Source of the DNA: an uncultured Bacteroidota bacterium
GTDB taxonomy: Bacteria > Bacteroidota > Bacteroidia > Flavobacteriales > Flavobacteriaceae
NCBI GenBank assembly: GCA_903888655.1
Contig: CAISUR010000106.1
Location: 1 to 5,678, forward strand
Length of the DNA stretch: 5,678 nucleotides
Direction: 5' to 3'
The notes beneath the pieces are model-generated. The model ran no database searches. It worked only from the letters and a program-made list of their open reading frames with translations, and was not told the origin of the DNA. The position numbers were made by a program, and so were the translations under genes. This document shows, one piece after another, positions 4,122 to 5,678 of the stretch; within the stretch, counting starts at the first letter, position 1; each line of letters begins with the position of its first letter.

Positions 4122-5678
4122 TTATCTTTTTAATGCAAAATGCCCTTTGTGAATTCTACCATCTTGGCGGTATACTACAAACCAATAATCCGTTGCAAAC
4201 AATAATTGCCCGTTATAGTTCCCATCCCATTCTGGATTATTTGAACTCAAGGATGTAATTGCTTTACCAAAACGATCATAAATCACGACCTTTAAATTGG
4301 GTTCAAATTTGGAGTAATCAATACCCCAGGTATCATTTATTCCATCTCCATTAGGTGTGAAATAGCGTTTATAATACAATATCCAGATCATTTGTTGTGT
4401 TATTCCGCATCCATTTTTATCTCTAACATATACTGTGTATAATCCAGGAACTAAGTTTGGAAACACATTACTGTCTTGATAATTTATTTCATCCAAAGAA
4501 TACTCGAAGTCACCTGTATTAGAAGTATAAACTGTTATACTATTTTCATTTTCTGTCCAATCTACTACATCAAAATGATCTATTTTAGGAACTTCAGAAA
4601 GAGTAACTGTAATATCTTTAGGAGTATTACAAAACTGTGTACCATAGATATTGGTGGCAACGACATGAATATTATTTACTCCAGGTTGTGTAATAGTTAC
4701 TTTAGGATTTGTAGACGTTATTGCATTGGTCCAAGAATAGGTAGTTGAAGGTAAATTGTTTGAAGTTGCATCTAAAGTTACACCTATATTAGAACAATCT
4801 AAATAATTTTGTTGTAAATTAACGAATGGCTTTTGACCAACAATTAAATCGAATGATGTGATTTCATAACAATTAGGTAAACCATTAAATATTAATCTAG
4901 CATAGATAGTCTGAGGATTACTAGTCGGTTTAAAAGAACTAGCATTTGTAATTGAATTTATACCCAACATTGCATCAGTCATAGATGTGTAATAAGTCAA
5001 AGTGTAATCTGATGGCGACTGTGAGCTTAATATAGTACTACTTTGCTGTGTCAAATCGAATATTTCATTACCTGTTATGATAGTTTTACATTGTAACAAA
5101 TCATCTGGTTTTGTTATATTTATCAACTTTGGTAAAGTGGCAACATTAATAGTTCCAGTAGGGGAAATATTTCCACAACTGTCTTGTACATGATAAGTAT
5201 AAATTCCTGCAGCTAGGTTATAAAAAATATTTGATGAACCATTATTTATAACAAAGGGAACTCCATTTTTTGTTAAAATGGTATAAATTAGTGCTGAACC
5301 ATTTGCAGTGATCACAACATCCAGTGTTCCAGTTGGCGTACATGAAATTCTTGACACATTTGTAATTTCTAGTGCTTGATGAAAATCTAAAGTTGGGCTT
5401 AATATTTCTAAACAATCTTTGTTAATGTTAGGTACAGTTCCATTGTTATAATTAAAACCACTGTTATAACTTGTAAATCTTCTAATAATTCTAAAAATGC
5501 CATTATAGCTTAAATTATAATTAATGGTGTTATTTATTAATGCTAATGAATTGGTTGCATTAGGTACAGTTCCATCTACATATATACTCCCATTTGAAGG
5601 ATAATCTGGAGAACCCCAAGTATTTGTAGCAGAATTAATCAATTTTTGTAACCAAAACGATTGACCTGTAGTTCCATT
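4122..5678 (-). CDS. Large secreted/cell-surface protein with type IX secretion type B C-terminal domain (gliding-motility-associated family), C-terminal 518 residues
   Basis: The frame is open to the right edge, reading NGTTGQSFWLQKL before the TTG codon at 5642, so no real start lies inside the window. Counted from the window edge, about 436-518 form the sorting domain (FTPNGDGINDTW; VVIYDRFGK; EWDGNYNGQLLFATDYWF; terminal GHFALKR), which directs export through the type IX system and surface attachment or release. Preceding modules are: an N-terminal repeat region with WLQKL and two GTVPN strings; an adhesin-like module near 102-180 (LEITNVSRISC to YHVQDSCGN); a module near 195-282 (FDLTQQSSTIL, YTLTYYTSMTDA, NPQTIYARL); an Ig/PKD-like module near 292-360; and a module near 363-425 (FEYSLDEINYQD, LVPGLYTVYVRDKNGCG). 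The protein is Asn/Thr/Ser-rich with regularly placed Cys. These are typical of flavobacterial SprB-like adhesins and other surface proteins. Its specific ligand or role is unknown. Confidence 0.9.
   Translation of the reverse strand, partial: NGTTGQSFWLQKLINSATNTWGSPDYPSNGSIYVDGTVPNATNSLALINNTINYNLSYNGIFRIIRRFTSYNSGFNYNNGTVPNINKDCLEILSPTLDFHQALEITNVSRISCTPTGTLDVVITANGSALIYTILTKNGVPFVINNGSSNIFYNLAAGIYTYHVQDSCGNISPTGTINVATLPKLINITKPDDLLQCKTIITGNEIFDLTQQSSTILSSQSPSDYTLTYYTSMTDAMLGINSITNASSFKPTSNPQTIYARLIFNGLPNCYEITSFDLIVGQKPFVNLQQNYLDCSNIGVTLDATSNNLPSTTYSWTNAITSTNPKVTITQPGVNNIHVVATNIYGTQFCNTPKDITVTLSEVPKIDHFDVVDWTENENSITVYTSNTGDFEYSLDEINYQDSNVFPNLVPGLYTVYVRDKNGCGITQQMIWILYYKRYFTPNGDGINDTWGIDYSKFEPNLKVVIYDRFGKAITSLSSNNPEWDGNYNGQLLFATDYWFVVYRQDGRIHKGHFALKR
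5428..5575 (-). repeat. Two identical 16-bp repeats inside the secreted-protein gene
   Basis: TTAGGTACAGTTCCAT (plus-strand reading) occurs at 5428-5443 and 5560-5575, offset by 132 bp, or exactly 44 codons. Both copies read in the same frame and encode GTVPN (DGTVPNATNSLA and NGTVPNINKDCL). The flanking residues differ, so this is either the remnant of an internal repeat unit or a conserved structural string. Confidence 0.5.

Noticed and set aside
4476..4748. Plus-strand 90-codon open frame inside the secreted-protein gene
   Set aside because: It lies antisense to a well-supported gene. Its Ile/Tyr/Cys-rich composition is what the reverse of an Asn/Thr-rich gene produces.
5640..5642. TTG at 5642 as the start of the secreted protein
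   Set aside because: The frame stays open to the window edge with protein-like sequence (GQSFWLQKL). No signal peptide follows the TTG, which a type IX substrate would need.
1..5678. CRISPR array, tRNA, rRNA, insertion sequence, toxin-antitoxin or defence system
   Set aside because: I saw no regularly spaced repeats, cloverleaf-like sequence, transposase motif or small gene pair. Nearly all sequence is accounted for by six genes and gaps under 100 bp.

Overview
The window looks like ordinary chromosome from a Flavobacterium-like member of the Bacteroidota. The evidence is the AT-rich sequence, TAnnTTTG promoter boxes, near-absence of Shine-Dalgarno sequences, and a protein ending in the type B C-terminal sorting domain of the type IX secretion system (gliding-motility-associated family). 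I see no mobile element, CRISPR array, tRNA, rRNA or phage gene. The assignment rests on motif recognition, not on a database search.

Layout, left to right. (1) Minus strand, cut by the left edge: the N-terminal third of an RluA/RluD-family pseudouridine synthase. (2) Minus strand, overlapping it by 11 bp: a small membrane-anchored protein with two PASTA domains. (3) An 82-bp divergent intergenic region with back-to-back promoters. (4) Plus strand: ddl (D-alanine--D-alanine ligase), then coaD (pantetheine-phosphate adenylyltransferase), separated by a 78-bp gap holding a short direct repeat and a hairpin. (5) A 78-bp convergent intergenic region with a perfect 13-bp inverted repeat, probably a terminator. 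(6) Minus strand: a DEAD-box RNA helicase with a DbpA-type C-terminal RNA-binding domain, whose -7 promoter box lies almost on its start codon. (7) Minus strand, running off the right edge: the C-terminal 518 residues of a large secreted multi-domain protein with a type IX sorting signal. No gene-free stretch exceeds 100 bases.

How the genes relate. The PASTA protein and Ddl form a divergent pair linked by peptidoglycan: Ddl makes the D-Ala-D-Ala dipeptide of the stem peptide, and PASTA domains in other bacteria bind muropeptides or beta-lactams. RluD-type synthase, CoaD and the helicase are housekeeping functions (rRNA modification, coenzyme A synthesis, RNA remodelling). The secreted protein is accessory cell-surface material.

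I found no convincing previously undescribed system. The points most worth checking are the probably leaderless helicase transcript, the interleaved ddl/PASTA promoters, and the stand-alone membrane PASTA protein with no kinase or penicillin-binding domain. Three gene boundaries also need care: coaD starts at 2162, the helicase starts at 4036, and the secreted protein is open to the window edge with no real start inside it.
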